Shown: positions 48,808 to 56,930 of the stretch, piece by piece
How positions within the stretch are numbered: position 1 is the first letter of the stretch
How the letters are laid out: every line of letters starts with the position of its first letter
Source: Paradevosia sp036499825
GTDB lineage: Bacteria > Pseudomonadota > Alphaproteobacteria > Rhizobiales > Devosiaceae
DNA length: 64,000 nt
Assembly: GCA_036499825.1 (NCBI GenBank)
Contig: DASYCZ010000026.1
Coordinates: forward strand, 434,001 to 498,000
Direction: 5' to 3'
Notes under the pieces: model-generated
Database searches by the model: none
Seen by the model: the letters and a program-made list of their open reading frames with translations, nothing else
What the model was told of the DNA's origin: nothing
Made by a program: the position numbers and the translations under genes

Positions 48808-50253
48808 TCAGCCGAGCCAGGCATGCTCCGGCACCTGCCGGCGGGCGAGACGCCTGACGCTCAAGTGCTGCACATAGCCGCCATTGGCGGCGGTGAACTG
48901 CTCGACGGCCGGTAGCGCATCGGCGGGCGCCACGCCATCCACGGTGATGTCTAGGGGGCGCCCGACCATGGTCTCGGGCTGCGCGATCCCGAAGCGATGC
49001 AGCAGCGTCGGGAAGATGTCGATCATGCCGCCCACCATTTGGGAGCGATAGTTCGCACGGAAATCAGGGCCGGCCGCAAAGGTGACAGTGCTCAATTCTT
49101 CCCGGTGCAACCCGCCATGGGTCGAGCCCGCCGGACCCTTGTCGCCCGCATTGAGGCAATTGCCGTAGAGCTTGTCGACGCCGTCGCCATCGGTGCGGCG
49201 CAGGACGAAGAATAGGTCCGGCGCGCGCGGGTGATCGACCGAAACAAGGCTGGTCGACAGTGTTCCGGGGATAGGGCCGGTTGCCGCATCACCGCTGGTG
49301 AACAGATGCCCGCACCAGGGCTGTTGCTGCATCCAGGCGACGATATCGGCAAGCACCGCCTCGGATTGGCCGCGCAGGTATATGCCGCCGCTGCTCCAGG
49401 GCAGGAGCAGCGCGCCGGGCTTGGCCGGGTCCGTGGTCACCGGTAGATTGGATTGCGCAAACATCCTGTCGAGCGAGATGGCGTCCGACGTTTCGATATG
49501 ACCGTGGTCGGACAGGATGATGAGGTTGTAACCCTCCTTTTCATGCGCCCGCCACCAGGCGACGGCTTCGCCCACGAGCGCATCCGCATGCGCAAGCGCG
49601 GTGCGGCTGACGGGTCCCCCAAGACCGTCCACATGCAGCGACTTGTCGGGCTCGTCCGACCAGATCACCGTTACGTCTGGCTGCAGGTCCGGATGGATGA
49701 CGTCGGTGAAAGCCTGGAACGCGAAACGCGAGCGGGCCGGGCTGATACCGGCCGCTGATGGCATGTCGCCCAGCGCCGCCTCGACCTTGGCGGCCAACAG
49801 CGGCGTGCTGTATTCATAGCCCGCCAGCGACAGATGTTCGTGGCCGTAGACGTCGGCCTTGTAGTTCAGGAGTCCGGGCGCGCCGGTGGCGCCGCAATGC
49901 ACCAGCGCAAAGCGCTTGCCGGCGGGCGCCAGCACCGCCCCGATGGTCGGGGCCAGCACGATCTCGGGTCGGCCGAGCCGCGCCACCTGTTCGTAATCAC
50001 CGATATCGAACAACTGATCATCGATGACGCTGGCGTCGAAGATCTTGTTGAAATGCACGCCGTGATGGTGCGGTGTGCTGCCGGTGGCGAGGCTGGTCTT
50101 GTTGACGCGCGTATGGGTGGGAAACTGCGAGCGGCTGTTTTCCAGCACTGCCGCCTGGTCCCGGAAGGCGCTGAGATTGGGCATGATCTCGCGCGTGACC
50201 AGATCCGGACGAAGTCCATCGAGCACGAGGATGAGGAAGCGGCTGTCGGACAT
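48808..50253 (-). CDS. alkaline-phosphatase superfamily hydrolase, NPP/type I phosphodiesterase-like
   Basis: This 481-residue cytoplasmic protein keeps the superfamily metal site: D12 (LVLDGLRPD), nucleophile T48 (FPTHTRVN), D203 and H207 (PDKSLHVD), D249-H250 (LSDHGH) and H379 (GSTHGGLH). The PTHTRVN segment resembles nucleotide pyrophosphatase/phosphodiesterases. It probably removes a phosphate ester or diester group from an imported compound. It faces the family-5 binding-protein gene and ends against the LysR gene. The parallel with the two hydrolases at 15-18 kb is notable, although it differs in length and insert pattern. Confidence 0.87.
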   Translation of the reverse strand: MSDSRFLILVLDGLRPDLVTREIMPNLSAFRDQAAVLENSRSQFPTHTRVNKTSLATGSTPHHHGVHFNKIFDASVIDDQLFDIGDYEQVARLGRPEIVLAPTIGAVLAPAGKRFALVHCGATGAPGLLNYKADVYGHEHLSLAGYEYSTPLLAAKVEAALGDMPSAAGISPARSRFAFQAFTDVIHPDLQPDVTVIWSDEPDKSLHVDGLGGPVSRTALAHADALVGEAVAWWRAHEKEGYNLIILSDHGHIETSDAISLDRMFAQSNLPVTTDPAKPGALLLPWSSGGIYLRGQSEAVLADIVAWMQQQPWCGHLFTSGDAATGPIPGTLSTSLVSVDHPRAPDLFFVLRRTDGDGVDKLYGNCLNAGDKGPAGSTHGGLHREELSTVTFAAGPDFRANYRSQMVGGMIDIFPTLLHRFGIAQPETMVGRPLDITVDGVAPADALPAVEQFTAANGGYVQHLSVRRLARRQVPEHAWLG

Positions 50254-50534
50254 CGGGCACCTATGTGTTGGTCTTCCGCAGCACTAGATGGCGCATATGT
50301 CAGCCGCTTGAAGCTCTATTATGAGCACTAATGGAGATGACACCTGTCCCGGCGGCACCGTAAGCCGCATTTGTCGGCATGGGGTGGCGGAAGCGGCGGA
50401 GGAGCAGGCGTTTTTGGCCCTCCGTCCCACCAAGGGCAGGATCAGCCCGCCTAATAGTTCGTCATGGTCTTGTTAATGGCGGCCCGTAGGGAGCAGGCGT
50501 CGCTCCAGCCCGGCGACTTTCTGCAGGAGATACC

Positions 50535-52091
50535 ATGCAATTCCTCAAACCCCTGGCACTGGCCGTGCTCGCGGCGCTTGCGCCCGTAACGGCAGTCCTG
50601 GCCCAGGACGATCCGCGCCCGATCATCAAGGTCGGCGTCGCCGCACTGCCGGACGGCCTCGCGCCCGACCTCAACATTTCCAATGTGGGGCAGCGCATCA
50701 CCTATTCGATCTTCGACCAGCTCATCAAACGCGCCTACTGGGAAGGCGAGAAGGGCGACGGCGCGGCCCTTGCTCCCTCCATCGCCACCGCGTGGCGCAA
50801 CGTGTCGCCGACCGAATGGGAAGTCGACATCCGTACCGACGTGAAGTTCCAGAACGGCGAACCGGTGACGGCCGACGACGTCGCCTTCTCGTTCTCCGAG
50901 CAGCGCCTGTGGGGCAAGGACCGGTTCGCTCCGGCCGGTCCGACCTATTTCGGTTCGTTCAAGTCGGTGGAAGTGGTCGACAAGGACACCGTGAAGTTCA
51001 CCACCACCGGTCCCGATCCGATTTTCCCCAAGCGTTTCACCTCGCCGCTGGGCATGGTCGTGCCCAAGGACTACTACCTGAAGGTGGGTGTGGATGGTTT
51101 CAACACCGCCCCGATCGGCACCGGTCCTTATAAGCTCGCCGAGTTCAAGCCCCACGAATACGTCAAGCTCGTCGCCAATGACGACTATTTTGGCGGCAAG
51201 CCGCCGGCCAAGGAACTCTGGTTCGTGGAAGTGCCTGAAGATGCCGCGCGCATCAGCGGCCTGATGACGGGCGAGCTCGACATGATCGCCAATGTCACGC
51301 CCGACCAGCAGCCGGTTCTCGAAAACGCCGGCTTCACGGTCGCCCCGGTGCTGATCGACAATAACCGCGTCATTCAGCTCAATACCGCCGTTGCACCCAT
51401 GAACGACGTCAACCTGCGCCGCGCGCTGGTTGCCGCCATAGACCGCGAAAGCATTGTCCAGGCGCTCTGGAAGGGCTCCTCCGTCGTGCCGCACATGATG
51501 AACGTGCCGGCCCACGGCGATCTCTACATGCCGGAGCGTCCGATCGTTAAGTTCGATCCGGAAGAGGCCAAACGTCTGCTGGCACAATCCAGCTATAAGG
51601 GCGAAACCCTCGTCTTCCGGATTCTCAACGGCTACTATCCCAACTACATCCAGGCTGCGCAGATCATGCAGCAGATGTGGAAGGACGTCGGCATCAACGT
51701 CGATATCCAGGTCCGCGATTCCAGCCCCGCCATGCGTGAGGGCACCTGGCACATGATCAATGGCTCCGAAGGTATCCAGATCAACGACGCCACGCAGCCC
51801 ATCGTGGGTAATTTCGGCCGCACCGCCGAAGCCGTGAACCCCAAGAGCAAGAACTATTTCTGGACGCCGCCGGAGCATTTCTTCGAACTGCTCGACCGGC
51901 TGAACGATACGCTCGACGAAGGCCAGCGCAAGCAGTTCTTCTCGGAAGCGCTCGACATCGCCGACGACCAGGTGCCGGAGGTCGAACTGTTCCAGGCAGT
52001 GGAATTCTACGCCATGCGCAAGGGCATCACCTGGAAGCCCTATAGCTTCTGGTCGATGGATTTCTCCAGCCGCAACTTCTCGGTCAAATAA
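50535..52091 (+). CDS. ABC transporter solute-binding protein, family 5 (second organophosphate-type locus)
   Basis: This 518-residue periplasmic protein starts with a signal peptide (MQFLKPLALAVLAALA, cleaved near VLAQ). It shows family-5 motifs WEVDIRTDVKFQNGEPVTAD and PIGTGPYKLAEFKP. It is monocistronic, diverges from the NPP-like gene across about 280 bases, and is followed by a strong terminator. It is the only binding protein for the permeases and ATPases at 43-47 kb, and is surrounded by phosphohydrolases, so a phosphoester or phosphonate ligand is likely but unproven. The 50254-50534 stretch shows no gene. Confidence 0.9.
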   Translation: MQFLKPLALAVLAALAPVTAVLAQDDPRPIIKVGVAALPDGLAPDLNISNVGQRITYSIFDQLIKRAYWEGEKGDGAALAPSIATAWRNVSPTEWEVDIRTDVKFQNGEPVTADDVAFSFSEQRLWGKDRFAPAGPTYFGSFKSVEVVDKDTVKFTTTGPDPIFPKRFTSPLGMVVPKDYYLKVGVDGFNTAPIGTGPYKLAEFKPHEYVKLVANDDYFGGKPPAKELWFVEVPEDAARISGLMTGELDMIANVTPDQQPVLENAGFTVAPVLIDNNRVIQLNTAVAPMNDVNLRRALVAAIDRESIVQALWKGSSVVPHMMNVPAHGDLYMPERPIVKFDPEEAKRLLAQSSYKGETLVFRILNGYYPNYIQAAQIMQQMWKDVGINVDIQVRDSSPAMREGTWHMINGSEGIQINDATQPIVGNFGRTAEAVNPKSKNYFWTPPEHFFELLDRLNDTLDEGQRKQFFSEALDIADDQVPEVELFQAVEFYAMRKGITWKPYSFWSMDFSSRNFSVK

Positions 52092-52113
52092 GTCGCACTT
52101 CCCTAAAGCCGAG

Positions 52114-52147
52114 CGGCGCGCCTCATCCGGGGCGCGCCGTTTGCGTT
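52114..52147 (+). terminator. Rho-independent terminator after binding-protein gene
   Basis: CGGCGCGCC pairs with GGCGCGCCG around an eight-base loop and is followed by TTTGCGTTT. It lies 23 bases after the stop and just before the end of the convergent phosphoesterase gene. Confidence 0.7.
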
Positions 52148-52148
52148 T

Positions 52149-52979
52149 CTAGAGCTCGACGGGCCGGTAGGGCTGCATCCAGCGGCGCATGGTCTGGGCG
52201 GCGTCCAGCCGGGCCGAGAAGCTATCCTGGCCGAGCACTTTCCAATCGATCTGGGTGTCGAGCTCCAATAGGGCGAAACTGGCGGCCGGTTCCGGATTCG
52301 TCGTGAAGGTGCCGGTAAGCGATTGCAGCGTGAAATGCGGCTGGCCATTGACCATGGTGAGGGTGTTCCAGTGCACATGTCCTGAAAAGCAGGCTACCGG
52401 CACCGGGGCCGTGGCGAGCGCCGCGCGTATCGCTGCAGCGTCGGGATAGGTGGCGCCGGCGGGTTTGTTCTCGAAGAAGTAATTGCTGATCTGGGATTGG
52501 CCCGAAACCGGCACGTGGCTGAAGACGGCGGTCGGCTTTTCGGCCGTGCGCATGGTTTCTTGCAGCCAGGCAAGATCGGTATCGGGCAGAGCGAACTCAC
52601 CCGGGCGCCGTACCTTGGTGTCGGCCCGCCAGAGGACGAGCTGCCAATCGCCCAGGTCGACGACTTCACTGGCGAGCGACTGGCCAAGGATTGTCTCGTT
52701 ATCGGCGACAGTCAGATGATGCCGGTCGTGATTGCCGCAGATGTGGTAGACGGGCGCTTCGAGGCTTTTGAAGCTATGGGCGACTTCCGCCTCAAGGCGC
52801 AGGTCCGTCTCACGGTCCACATCGAGAATCCGGTCGCCAAGCTCAATCACGGCGTCAGGCCGTGTCGCGTTGGCAAAACGGATAGACTCTGCGAGCAGTA
52901 TCAATCCGGCGCTGCCCTTCTTGGCGGGCAGGTCGCGGCCATGGTGAATGTCCGCAACGATGCAGAGACGAATGGGCAT
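52149..52979 (-). CDS. calcineurin-like metallophosphoesterase, second copy
   Basis: This 276-residue protein carries the metal site D10-x-H12 (VADIHHG), D49 (ELGDR), GNHD (82-85, CGNHDRHH), H155 (FSHVP) and GHVH (200-203). It is not closely similar to the 46942 protein beyond these motifs. No signal peptide is seen. Start 52979 has a GAGGGG site; a longer frame is not supported. It converges on the binding-protein gene and probably acts on another ester bond in the same compounds or as a general cyclic phosphodiesterase. Confidence 0.85.
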   Translation of the reverse strand: MPIRLCIVADIHHGRDLPAKKGSAGLILLAESIRFANATRPDAVIELGDRILDVDRETDLRLEAEVAHSFKSLEAPVYHICGNHDRHHLTVADNETILGQSLASEVVDLGDWQLVLWRADTKVRRPGEFALPDTDLAWLQETMRTAEKPTAVFSHVPVSGQSQISNYFFENKPAGATYPDAAAIRAALATAPVPVACFSGHVHWNTLTMVNGQPHFTLQSLTGTFTTNPEPAASFALLELDTQIDWKVLGQDSFSARLDAAQTMRRWMQPYRPVEL

Positions 52980-53024
52980 CTCACCCCTCTTTGAACGTGG
53001 CTGAAGATAGGGTCGTTGAAGGTG

Positions 53025-53038
53025 ATCGTCATGACGAT
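53025..53038. promoter_or_regulatory. perfect 14-base palindrome upstream of phosphoesterase gene
   Basis: ATCGTCATGACGAT is a perfect palindrome 46 bases upstream of the 52979 start. It is operator-like, but no dedicated regulator lies beside it. The rest of the 52980-53318 gap shows no gene. Confidence 0.35.
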
Positions 53039-53318
53039 GGTATGACGTCCGCTTCAGCGCGTCGGGGAGCCGTTCCAAGGAGAGTCCCCATTTCCGACGT
53101 GCGGCGGGCTGCCTTGCTTTGGTTCATTGCGGTTGAGGGTTTCTGGTCCTGAACCGGCGGGCCCAGGCGCGGTTTAATCAGGGCCAGGTGCACCCCGGCC
53201 GCGGCACCAGCAAGGTGCGATCCCGATATCGATTTTTGCGACGAATCGGCCGCACAGATGAAGAAGGTCAGGTCTGCTCTGGGCCTTCAATTGTATTTGC
53301 GGGCAGGGAGCCCAAATC

Positions 53319-54557
53319 ATGGCCGAACCGGCTGGATTGCTGATCGAAGCTGAAATGACCAAGGCCGAACTGGCTTCGTTCTTCAAGCGCAGCATCATGG
53401 AGGAGGGGCACAAGGTTCGGGTCGGACATGTGCTGTCGCGATGGCTGGACCGGGGTGATCTGCATGGCGATGTGGTGATCGTTCACCACGATCCGGCCCG
53501 AAACAACCTGTTTCTGGCCTGGTTGCTCAATCACTACAGCGCCGAAGCCATGGCGCCCGTTTGGCCGCTGCTGGATATTCTCGGCAAGTGCACGGGGACC
53601 AGTGCGACGGCGACGGGCGTGATTGCATCGACTTTGCCCGAATATTTCGAAACGGTGCGAATAGCGAATGGCAAGGTCGTTCGCGAGGCGTACATCCCGA
53701 TCGCCGACGGTCTCGTCGAGCGCTTCTGGTCGTTTGCCAGCAAAGGCCAGTTTCCCGACGCAGCCACTTCGATGCGGCGCCGCGACTACCAATGCAAGCC
53801 ATTCAGGCATGCCTGGAAGACCTATCTGACTTGGCGCAACGAAGAGGAACGGCCGGCGCGCATTGCTGCGGCGACAGCCCAAAACCCCCACAATCTTTTC
53901 GGCAATATCTATTGTTGGGACCATCTGGTGGTCGATCGCGACAGCTATACGGGCCGCGATATCGTCTTGCCTGAAGCCGATCCGCTGACCTTGCGCATGG
54001 AGAACGGTTACTTCGCCGACAAGAGCCATGTCTGGCAAAGACGGCTAGCCAAGAACTCGCCGTCCAGTGACGTTCAGCGCGGCACCATAAGGATCAACAA
54101 CCCCGCGGCTATCTGGGAATATCAGATCGTGCCCGATGCCGATGGCGCGCAGTTCACCTGGCTCTATGACCGTTGGGATACCGTGTTCTGGACCGATGCC
54201 AGCCGCATTTATTCGACCGGACCAGACGGGCTTGTGCCTTTGCACGATGTGGACGCCGGCGACTTTCGGTCCTATGGGCAGTGCTTTGGCACCGATGGCC
54301 AGTCCGTCTTCTGGTTTGCCAACAAACTCACGCTCGATGCGCAGAAGCTTCGGACCGATGGCTTCTTCGTCTGGGACGACAAGAAGGTGTTCTACTGCGC
54401 CACTGAACTGCCGCTACGCGGTAGCGGCTTTCGCATCCTGGGACGTGCGTCCGTGCGCGGAACAGGATTTTATCGCTACCGTCTGACCGATGGCGATATG
54501 ACCATTATCCTGCAGCCCGATCGGGCTGTGACACCGGACGAGCCAGAATCCTTCTAG
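53319..54557 (+). CDS. DKNYY-like beta-repeat protein of unknown function
   Basis: I recognise only a general resemblance. The second half of this 412-residue protein has repeated short aromatic units (FADKSHVW, WTDASRIYSTGPDG, FWFANKLTLDAQKL, VWDDKKVFYCATE, FRILGRASVRGTGFYRYRLTD). These resemble the DKNYY repeat family, in which D-K/S-x-x-V-Y-x-G units fold into beta blades. The first half is less patterned and has no signal peptide or membrane helix, so the protein is probably cytoplasmic. GGGAG lies eight bases before the start. It stands alone. Function is unknown. Confidence 0.6.
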   Translation: MAEPAGLLIEAEMTKAELASFFKRSIMEEGHKVRVGHVLSRWLDRGDLHGDVVIVHHDPARNNLFLAWLLNHYSAEAMAPVWPLLDILGKCTGTSATATGVIASTLPEYFETVRIANGKVVREAYIPIADGLVERFWSFASKGQFPDAATSMRRRDYQCKPFRHAWKTYLTWRNEEERPARIAAATAQNPHNLFGNIYCWDHLVVDRDSYTGRDIVLPEADPLTLRMENGYFADKSHVWQRRLAKNSPSSDVQRGTIRINNPAAIWEYQIVPDADGAQFTWLYDRWDTVFWTDASRIYSTGPDGLVPLHDVDAGDFRSYGQCFGTDGQSVFWFANKLTLDAQKLRTDGFFVWDDKKVFYCATELPLRGSGFRILGRASVRGTGFYRYRLTDGDMTIILQPDRAVTPDEPESF

Positions 54558-54966
54558 GTCGCGAGGCGGCTGTTTTCAGCGCGATCCGTTACTGCATTCA
54601 TCTCTCGGGCTTGCAGGTCAGTAGCATGGCCCCAGCCGTTCTTCGCCGCCGCCATGGTTTGCGTGCGTCGGCAGAGGCGGACGAGCCAGCGGCAAAGGGC
54701 GCGGGTGAGGTCGGGGTTTTGGCTGCGGCCGATGGCGTGGGCGCGGTAGTTCATGCCGCTGAGGTGTGCGAGCCATCGACAAAGCTGAGGAGGCTTTGCC
54801 GGACCAGCGAACCCACGCCGATTTCGGTGCCACCAGCAGACATTTGCCGGTGGTGACCGCCGGCAGCGCCAGATAGTAACGGTCGTCATGGGCGCCGAGT
54901 TTTTGATGACATCGGGCCTGAGGCACGATTAGCCTGACGGCAAAGCCAGATCGATCGCGCCGACAC
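54558..54966. other. gap with no supported gene
   Basis: About 410 bases separate the DKNYY-like gene from the membrane-protein gene. Several short overlapping open frames exist on the minus strand, for example 54554-54889 and 54618-55094. They are basic, low in hydrophobic pattern and switch frame, which fits decayed coding sequence or chance in GC-rich DNA. No gene can be named. Confidence 0.4.
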
Positions 54967-55536
54967 CTATCGCCGCATTCTCTTTCTGACGACCAGCCAC
55001 AAAGCCGAGATAAGGAAATAGATCGCGCCGAAGGCGGCATATCCGGCAATGGTCGGGAGCACGGCAGCGACCGGTTGCTGCGCCTGAAAGACAAAGAACC
55101 CGCCTGCCACAGCCGATTGGGCGCCGCTCAGAACCATCGCCCATTGGGCCCCGGCGCTTTTCCATCGGCCAATGGCCGTGGCCAGTTGGAGCAATCCCGC
55201 AAGAGCTGCCCAGGCCCCGAAAACAGCGAGAACTGCACTGAGCCCCATCTGCAGCGCCGCGATGACCGCCACGGTCGTGGCAAGGCTGATGACGACATTG
55301 ATGGCCTGCGTGCGGTTACGGCTCAATCCGCTATTGCGAGCGGCATCGACATAGTTGGCTGCGGCGTCCCACAGCGGGTACAGCACTAGAAGAAAGACGC
55401 CCAGCGCCGGCTGGCGTAGGCCGATGGTGAAGACCAGAACCACCCAGGCCACCGAGAAAGCGGCTCGGCCAAAGTAGTATTGCGTTAGCCAGCGGTCCTG
55501 CGGCTGTCCGGTAAGAGCTTGCTCGTGGGTCGGCAT
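54967..55536 (-). CDS. DUF308-like integral membrane protein
   Basis: This 189-residue protein has five to six predicted helices. Examples are AAFSVAWVVLVFTIGL, AINVVISLATTVAVIAALQM, SAVLAVFGAWAALAGLLQLA and PTIAGYAAFGAIYFLISALW. It resembles DUF308/HdeD-like membrane proteins. The chemical function is unknown. A 6-6-6 dyad upstream (55546-55563) matches one before the TetR gene at 56201. The TetR gene lies upstream on the same strand, so the two are probably a regulator and its target. Confidence 0.7.
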   Translation of the reverse strand: MPTHEQALTGQPQDRWLTQYYFGRAAFSVAWVVLVFTIGLRQPALGVFLLVLYPLWDAAANYVDAARNSGLSRNRTQAINVVISLATTVAVIAALQMGLSAVLAVFGAWAALAGLLQLATAIGRWKSAGAQWAMVLSGAQSAVAGGFFVFQAQQPVAAVLPTIAGYAAFGAIYFLISALWLVVRKRMRR

Positions 55537-55545
55537 GTTATTCCT

Positions 55546-55563
55546 ATCTACTAGTTGGTAGGT
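55546..55563. promoter_or_regulatory. TetR-type operator before membrane-protein gene
   Basis: On the minus strand this reads ACCTAC-N6-GTAGAT, the same arms and spacing as the site at 56213-56230. It lies ten bases upstream of the membrane-protein start, where a repressor would block transcription. Confidence 0.65.
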
Positions 55564-55622
55564 GTGGGCCGATAAGGCCAGACTGAGGTTAGGTTGGAGC
55601 TGGCGTCGCTCCTATAGTTTTA

Positions 55623-56201
55623 TTAGCCTGAAAGCCGGGTCAGCATGGCGCCGGTGATGACGGCGAAGAGCTTGGGATCGTCATGCACGCGTGCCGAGAG
55701 CATGGCGCCATGCAGCGTCGCCATGAAGGTTTCTGCCTCAGCCGGCGCTGCAGCCGAGAGGCGGAAAAGGCCAGTCGCAGCGCCCCGCTCAAGTGCCGAG
55801 GTCAACCAGACCCGCAGGGTCTCGAAATGGAGCCGCACTTGTGCGGCGACTTCCGCCGGCAAGACCGGCAGTTCACTGGCCAAAAGCGCACAGACGCAAA
55901 AGGGTGTGCTGCCATCGAAGAGGCATTCTTCCCAATAGGCGACGTAGTTCGAAAGCTGTGCGCGCGGATCGGCTGCTCTCGATTCCAGTGCAATGAAGCC
56001 GGCCCGCGCCGCCTCTCGATAGCGCAAGACCAGCATGCGAACGAGATCGACCTTGCTGGGAAAATGATGGTGGATACTCGCCTTACGAATGCCCACCACC
56101 TCGGCAATGTCAGCATAGCTGAAGCCATTATACCCCCCGGTGAGGATGAGCGACTGGGCGCAATCAAGGATATCGTCGGCGGTCGAGGAGAGGTTGGACA
56201 T
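55623..56201 (-). CDS. TetR family transcriptional regulator
   Basis: This 192-residue repressor has a TetR helix-turn-helix (GFSYADIAEVVGIRKASIHHHF at about residues 25-46) and an all-helical ligand domain. Cysteines in FCVCALLASEL may matter for sensing. It is transcribed towards the DUF308-like gene, 86 bases away. Identical ACCTAC-N6-GTAGAT dyads in front of both genes point to autoregulation and control of the membrane protein. The inducer is unknown. Confidence 0.9.
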   Translation of the reverse strand: MSNLSSTADDILDCAQSLILTGGYNGFSYADIAEVVGIRKASIHHHFPSKVDLVRMLVLRYREAARAGFIALESRAADPRAQLSNYVAYWEECLFDGSTPFCVCALLASELPVLPAEVAAQVRLHFETLRVWLTSALERGAATGLFRLSAAAPAEAETFMATLHGAMLSARVHDDPKLFAVITGAMLTRLSG

Positions 56202-56212
56202 GACGTTTATCT

Positions 56213-56230
56213 ACCTACTGAAAGGTAGAT
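56213..56230. promoter_or_regulatory. TetR-type operator before its own gene
   Basis: ACCTAC-N6-GTAGAT lies 11 bases upstream of the TetR start. A wider inverted repeat, TATCTACC-N8-GGTAGATA at 56208-56231, contains it. The arms match the site before the membrane-protein gene. Confidence 0.7.
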
Positions 56231-56284
56231 AGTCAACTGTCTTATGGCGTGCCCATCCTCACGCCGGGGTTGCATTTCATAAAA

Positions 56285-56297
56285 CTAATGATATTAG
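56285..56297. promoter_or_regulatory. CTAAT-GAT-ATTAG palindrome before second TetR gene
   Basis: A perfect five-base inverted repeat lies 35 bases upstream of the TetR start at 56333, in an AT-rich stretch. It is a candidate autoregulatory site, though short palindromes are common. Confidence 0.3.
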
Positions 56298-56332
56298 GAA
56301 ATAACCTTGTTCTGATAGTTGGAAGTTGCCTT

Positions 56333-56926
56333 ATGCCGAGAGCGGGCCTGACGCGCGACAAAATTATCGAAGCTGCCGGGAAGCTGGCGGATGATCAGGG
56401 CTTCGACAGCGTGACGATGGCGGCGTTGTCGCGATTGTTCAACGTTCGCTTGCCCAGTCTCTACGCCCATCTGGCCAGTTCCGACGATCTCAAGAAGGGA
56501 ATCGCGCTCCTCGCTCTGCATCGGCTCGCCGAGACAACTGAAGAAGCCATCGGCGGAAGATCCGGCAAGGACGCCTTGATTGCACTGGTCGATGCCCATC
56601 GCGATTTTGCCCGCAAGCATCCTGGGCTCTTTCAAGCAGCTCGTTACCCGCTGGATCCCGAAAGCGCGGCCGGAAGTGGCGGCGCACGCCTCGCCAAAGT
56701 TAATCACGCCATGCTGCGCGGATACGATCTTGGCGACGAAGGCCGCGTGCACGCCACGCGCTTCATCGGCGCATTTGTCCTGGGCTTTTCCTTGCTAGAC
56801 TTGGCCGGGAGTTTCGACCACAGCTCTCCGGATGTCGAGCTGTCCTGGATGCGTGGCATCGATGGTCTTGATGCCGTGATCAGGAGCTGGGCAGGGCCTG
56901 ACTTGATCGCACTTGAAAGCAACTGA
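56333..56926 (+). CDS. TetR family regulator, WHG-domain type
   Basis: This 197-residue regulator starts LTRDKIIEAAGKLADDQGFD, with helix-turn-helix SVTMAALSRLFNVRLPSLYAHL. Its C-terminal domain resembles the TetR_C WHG type (RFIGAFVLGFSLLDLAGSFD). GGAAG precedes ATG 56333, which is also the homologous N-terminus. An SGNH hydrolase gene begins four bases after its stop, so the two form an operon and the regulator probably controls it. Confidence 0.87.
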   Translation: MPRAGLTRDKIIEAAGKLADDQGFDSVTMAALSRLFNVRLPSLYAHLASSDDLKKGIALLALHRLAETTEEAIGGRSGKDALIALVDAHRDFARKHPGLFQAARYPLDPESAAGSGGARLAKVNHAMLRGYDLGDEGRVHATRFIGAFVLGFSLLDLAGSFDHSSPDVELSWMRGIDGLDAVIRSWAGPDLIALESN

Positions 56927-56930
56927 CCCA

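Noticed and set aside
50451..51878. 475-codon minus-strand frame opposite the 50535 binding-protein gene
   Set aside because: No motif or start signal; the plus-strand frame has a signal peptide and family-5 signatures.
54554..55094. short minus-strand frames that might be a decayed transposase or unknown gene
   Set aside because: No DDE, zinc-finger or terminal-repeat pattern, and the apparent signal switches frame; not enough to call a gene or insertion sequence.
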